Assembly (NCBI RefSeq): GCF_020171925.1
Contig: NZ_JAIVAR010000003.1
Span: 372,001-436,000, forward strand
DNA from: Rossellomorea aquimaris
Lineage (GTDB): Bacteria; Bacillota; Bacilli; Bacillales; Bacillaceae_B
Reading direction: 5' to 3'
Length of the DNA: 64,000 bases
The position numbers were made by a program, and so were the translations under genes. Below, piece after piece: positions 60,913 through 64,000 of the stretch. Position 1 is the stretch's first letter; each line of letters opens with the position of its first letter. Below the pieces are notes generated by a model that saw nothing but the letters and a program-made list of their open reading frames with translations, did no database searches and had not been told where the DNA came from.

Positions 60913-61051
60913 GTTGGTTCTCTCCTTTTGATTGTTCATTTATATTGGTAAAAGCTGTTGAACACACCGCTGTTGATTTCCGCTCGCTAAGCAGTTCATT
61001 TCAGGAAACTGTTCTAACCGTTCACGCTTGTTGTTCAGAATGGTAAATCGC

Positions 61052-61396
61052 TTAATTTTTCAACTGTGACCATTCCCTTTCAAAATTAGTGAATGGGTCG
61101 TTTGATGTCTCCTCAATGATGCTTTCTTCCTTTTTCCAGTTTTTATAAATGACATAGAGGATGTATAGCGCAGCTAAGCCGATGATGGCCGGGAAGTTGG
61201 AAACCGTTGCGCTGAATGCCGCAAGCCCGATCAGTGCCCAAATGACCTTCTTGAACGTCGAGTCTGTTTTAATGAATCCCTTGACACTGTAGTACATCAC
61301 GATCAGTGTAATCGCGAGCCCCACGATTGGTCCTAAATTGGCAAGCAGCACAATCGCCGCAATCCCTCCTGCTACGAGCAAACCGAATTTTTTCAT
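61052..61396 (-). CDS. liaI: LiaI-like membrane anchor
   Basis: The 114-residue protein has three or four hydrophobic helices (LLVAGGIAAIVLLANLGPIV, LAITLIVMYYSVKGF, VIWALIGLAAFSATVSNFPA, IIGLAALYILYVIY) and a charged C-terminal tail (EESIIEETSNDPFTNFEREW). It is the first gene of the operon, directly before liaH, and fits LiaI, which recruits LiaH to the membrane. Sequence alone is not strongly diagnostic; context decides. Confidence 0.82.
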   Translation of the reverse strand: MKKFGLLVAGGIAAIVLLANLGPIVGLAITLIVMYYSVKGFIKTDSTFKKVIWALIGLAAFSATVSNFPAIIGLAALYILYVIYKNWKKEESIIEETSNDPFTNFEREWSQLKN

Positions 61397-61473
61397 ATGG
61401 TGTTGCCTCCTTTCTTCTTCATGTCTTTATCCTACCTACATTTCCGCTTTCCCATAACGAGCCCCAGCTTGAT

Positions 61474-61496
61474 TTTCATCTAAGACCTGAGGCTTA
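61474..61496 (-). promoter_or_regulatory. Predicted LiaR box
   Basis: On the minus strand CCTCAGGTCTTAGATGAAAA lies about 80-100 bp upstream of liaI. It resembles the GGTCTTA-ATAAAAATCAA region of the B. subtilis liaI promoter as I recall it. Confidence 0.5.
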
Positions 61497-61519
61497 TAGG
61501 GAATGGGACTATACACAAA

Positions 61520-61565
61520 GAAGGTACGTCCCTCATCGCTTTAAAGCGGTGAGGGACGTACCTTC
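61520..61565. repeat. 46-bp palindrome, copy 4 (pepF terminator side)
   Basis: GAAGGTACGTCCCTCATCGC pairs with GCGGTGAGGGACGTACCTTC; the one difference makes a T-G wobble. It is 14 bp beyond the pepF stop. Confidence 0.88.
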
Positions 61566-61578
61566 AGTTTGGTTTTGT

Positions 61579-63357
61579 TTAGTTTGTCAGTTCGAGGAAT
61601 TCGTCTACATCTGCTATGCAGAGCTTGATGCCTTTTTCCCAGAACGCTTCTTGTGTGATGTCTTCGCCAAGGTGTTTCATGGCAAGCTCTTCGACGTTCA
61701 TGATGGCTGTGTCACGAAGGAGGGCCATGTACTTCTCTTCATAATTCTCACCGGATTCCAGCGCTTTTGCGTAGATACTTAAGGAGAACAGGTATCCGAA
61801 GGTGTACGGGAAGTTATAGAACGGCACACCCGTGATGTAGAAATGCAGTTTGGAAGCCCAGAATCGAGGGTGAACTTCACCAAGCGAATCCGAGAAAGCT
61901 TCCTTCTGGGCTTCAGCCATCAATTCATTCAACTTCTCTGCGGATACGATCCCTTTTTTCCGCTCTTCATAGAAGCGCGTCTCAAATAGGAATCGGGCAT
62001 GGATATTCATGAAGAATGCCACGCTGCGCTGCAGCTTGTCTTCTACAAGCGCAATTTTTTCTTCCTTCGTGCTTGCTTCCTTCACCGCTGCATCCGCTAC
62101 GATCATTTCGGCGAACGTTGACGCCGTTTCAGCGACGTTCATGGCATAATTGCGGTTAAGCGTATGCATCGGACGAAGTGCATAAGAATGGAATGCATGC
62201 CCCAATTCGTGTGCAAGCGTCGATACATTGGACATGCTGCCAGAGTACGTCATGAAGATGCGGGATTGATCACTCATCGGGAACGATGTACAGAAGCCAC
62301 CAGGACGTTTCCCGGCACGGTCTTCCGCTTCGATCCATCTGTCCTCGAATGCCCCTTTTGCGAAACTCGCCATCTCATCACCGAATCGCGCGAATTGCTT
62401 CAGGATGAATTGTGCTCCTTCATCGTAACTCATTGTGCTGTTAGATTCAGCTACCGGTGCATCCTGATCAAACCAATCAAGCTTCTCTTTCCCCAGCAAT
62501 TCCGCTTTTCGGTTCAAGTATTTGACGAATGGTGCTTTGTTTTTTGAAATTGCCCCCCACATGGCATCGAGCGTCTCCTGTTTCATCCGGTTGTACTCTA
62601 GAGGCTCTTTCATGATGTCTTCCCAGCCGCGTTTTTTATAAACGGAAAGTCGGAAACCACCTAAATGGTTCAGGGTTTTTGCGAATAATTCTTCGTTCTG
62701 CTCCCAGGCATCCTCCAGCTTATCGAAAATGTCCTTTCGGGTTTTCTGATCAGGGCTTGATAATAAATTGTTCGCTTGCCCGACGGACAGCTTCTTGCCC
62801 TCATGTGAAATCTCCATTGAACCGACGATCGTGTCGTACATCTGCCCCCAGCCGTGGTATCCATCGACCGAAAGAGCACCGATCAAGGCCTCTTCCGTGC
62901 TGGAAAGCTTATCTTTCGCCTTGTTTCTCCACTCATCCATCACAAAGCCGATTTCATTTAATTTCTCGTGTTCAAGGAGTTCTGACCAGACTCCTTCAGA
63001 ACTATCGGAAAGCTGCTGCTGGAACTTTGTGAACACCGAAGTGAAATCCGCGCTGATGCTCGTGATCTCCCCCCTGAGTTCATTTGCCTTGCGGTCGTGC
63101 ATGTTCTGCGCCTCAAGACAGCTCACAAATGCTCCCGCCTGACGAAGATACAGCATCACTTCCGTCGCTTCTTCGATCAGCTTCCACACAAGCTCCGCAT
63201 CGCTCCCCGACTGCGGCGGGTGAAACGCATACGCATTCTCTTCAAAATGTGTTTTCTTTTGTTTCAATGTCTCCAGATGCTGACGGAATTCCTCTGATTC
63301 GCTTCCGCCTTCAAAAAATACATCCAAATCCCAAACATCTTTATATGTAGTGTTCAT
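61579..63357 (-). CDS. pepF: Oligoendopeptidase F (M3 family)
   Basis: The 592-residue protein has the M3 peptidase layout: an N-terminal helical domain, and the zinc motif HELGHAFHSYAL with the downstream Glu in NYAMNVAETASTFAEMIV. FYITGVPFYNFPYTFGYLFS is typical of PepF C-termini. It hydrolyses peptides of about 7-17 residues in the cytosol. TACC-type upstream sequence and the ATG at 63357 give a standard start. It is monocistronic. Confidence 0.95.
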   Translation of the reverse strand: MNTTYKDVWDLDVFFEGGSESEEFRQHLETLKQKKTHFEENAYAFHPPQSGSDAELVWKLIEEATEVMLYLRQAGAFVSCLEAQNMHDRKANELRGEITSISADFTSVFTKFQQQLSDSSEGVWSELLEHEKLNEIGFVMDEWRNKAKDKLSSTEEALIGALSVDGYHGWGQMYDTIVGSMEISHEGKKLSVGQANNLLSSPDQKTRKDIFDKLEDAWEQNEELFAKTLNHLGGFRLSVYKKRGWEDIMKEPLEYNRMKQETLDAMWGAISKNKAPFVKYLNRKAELLGKEKLDWFDQDAPVAESNSTMSYDEGAQFILKQFARFGDEMASFAKGAFEDRWIEAEDRAGKRPGGFCTSFPMSDQSRIFMTYSGSMSNVSTLAHELGHAFHSYALRPMHTLNRNYAMNVAETASTFAEMIVADAAVKEASTKEEKIALVEDKLQRSVAFFMNIHARFLFETRFYEERKKGIVSAEKLNELMAEAQKEAFSDSLGEVHPRFWASKLHFYITGVPFYNFPYTFGYLFSLSIYAKALESGENYEEKYMALLRDTAIMNVEELAMKHLGEDITQEAFWEKGIKLCIADVDEFLELTN

Positions 63358-63700
63358 AATTGCCCCCTAGTATTTATCTGTATTCCCATCTAATACAATT
63401 CTCGATTCAACCGCGGAATCCTTCAACAATTTAACAGTTCTTTCGACTCTCTAAAAAAGATTACCTTCCCGATATTCGTGGAATAGTATTTACATGGCCT
63501 CCCGGTGATGGTGCCCCCCGGAACCCGCTGCACCTTTCCTATGCATAACCGGTATACATTTCTTTGATCAAACAATCGAAAAAGACACTACTTTTAGCAC
63601 TACTACCGCCCGCTTGCCCGCATACATTGATAAAAGAGGCTGACCTGTCTCTGTCACCTGCGGCCTTTTCATCCATTTCTTAATGTCAGGAGGAACTTCA
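63358..63700. other. Divergent intergenic region
   Basis: About 340 bp hold the control regions of pepF and the TspO-family gene. Nothing more specific is seen apart from a short GC-rich stretch around 63505-63525. Confidence 0.35.
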
Positions 63701-64000
63701 TTGAAGAAACTTATTTTGAACATCTTGGCTTATCTGTTAGTCATTGTGATGAACACCCTTGCCGTCACGCTTCCACTGAATAATCAATCAACCTCCGAAA
63801 TCAGCGATCGGCTGGACATCCTTCTTACTCCCGCAGGGTATGTCTTCTCGATCTGGAGCTTGATTTATTTGCTGCTTGGTATCTGGATCATCAGACAGTT
63901 CCCGAAGAGACGGCGTGATCTCCCACTATATCAACATACAAGCGGCCTATTCATACTGAGCTGCCTTCTGAATTCCGGCTGGATCTTGGTATGGCATTAT
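63701..64000 (+). CDS. TspO/MBR-family protein, N-terminal part
   Basis: TTG 63701 follows CAGGAGGAA. The frame runs off the window end after 100 codons. The first helix (KKLILNILAYLLVIVMNTLA) is followed by LPLNNQSTSEISDRLDILLT and PAGYVFSIWSLIYLLLGIWI, which matches the TspO/tryptophan-rich sensory protein family start in Bacillaceae. Members bind porphyrins and cholesterol-like ligands. Confidence 0.82.
   Translation, partial: MKKLILNILAYLLVIVMNTLAVTLPLNNQSTSEISDRLDILLTPAGYVFSIWSLIYLLLGIWIIRQFPKRRRDLPLYQHTSGLFILSCLLNSGWILVWHY

Noticed and set aside
1-64000. Prophage, plasmid or transposon island
   Set aside because: No integrase, transposase, capsid, replication or conjugation genes were seen; gene content is chromosomal throughout.

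Overview
The window looks like chromosome from a Bacillaceae firmicute of moderate GC. The evidence is Bacillus-type Shine-Dalgarno sites with frequent TTG/GTG starts and a set of genes typical of that family: mreBH, the lia operon, bacterial NO synthase, NsrR/Hmp, a YitT-family protein, VLRF1, DUF1992/DUF2639/DUF6944 proteins, purine and preQ1 riboswitches, and DUF1450. A Rossellomorea- or 'Bacillus aquimaris'-like organism is my best guess, but genus cannot be fixed from the sequence alone. There are no rRNA or tRNA genes, prophage, transposases or CRISPR arrays.

Layout. 0-4 kb: tail of a chemoreceptor, a DppB/DppC-like permease pair with a lipoprotein but no ATPase, and small genes. 4-8 kb: a nitric-oxide module (hmp and nsrR divergent, two NsrR-type operators flanking the hmp promoter, a mini haem-copper-oxidase-like membrane protein) and an M29 aminopeptidase. 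8-16 kb: a repetitive DUF6944 protein, an MFS exporter, a guanine riboswitch driving a NupG-type nucleoside permease, an acyl-CoA thioesterase, a block of 20-bp-period ATGCGCG repeats, and a BMP-type lipoprotein next to a chemoreceptor. 16-23 kb: a NodB deacetylase, mreBH, then an ECF sigma / anti-sigma pair, a duplicated His-rich surface protein and a class F-type sortase. The sigma gene and the surface-protein gene share the same ECF-type promoter (TGATCCAAA-N13-CGTTA). 23-31 kb: V4R-STAS protein, and a catabolic cluster (enolase-superfamily epimerase, its likely regulator, NhaC-type antiporter, M20 amidohydrolase) with a shared tandem 11-bp operator, then a divergent deacetylase. 31-42 kb: NO synthase, VanW, an ABC-F ATPase behind a leader peptide and two attenuators, DUF2339 protein, a large ATGCGCG repeat locus, YitT, EamA and VTT membrane proteins. 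42-57 kb: queF with a preQ1 riboswitch, a CarH-like B12 sensor plus a PAS-like protein and carbonic anhydrase, housekeeping enzymes, a phospholipase-A2-like protein, aldehyde dehydrogenase, small zinc-ribbon and membrane proteins, VLRF1 and a secreted lamin-tail/PLD protein. 57-64 kb: liaIHFSR, the oligoendopeptidase pepF, and the start of a TspO-family gene.

Themes. Nitric oxide is both made (nos) and removed (hmp). Envelope stress is heavily represented: Lia, VanW, ABC-F, the ECF-sortase unit, MreBH and two deacetylases. Four dispersed repeat families occur between genes: ATGCGCG 20-mers, 44-46-bp perfect palindromes whose stems covary, a ~400-bp element seen twice downstream of genes, and short GTGCCTGACAC-type inverted repeats. 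The ECF-sortase-surface protein unit is the best candidate for an undescribed system, followed by the CarH-like B12 sensor lacking a DNA-binding domain.
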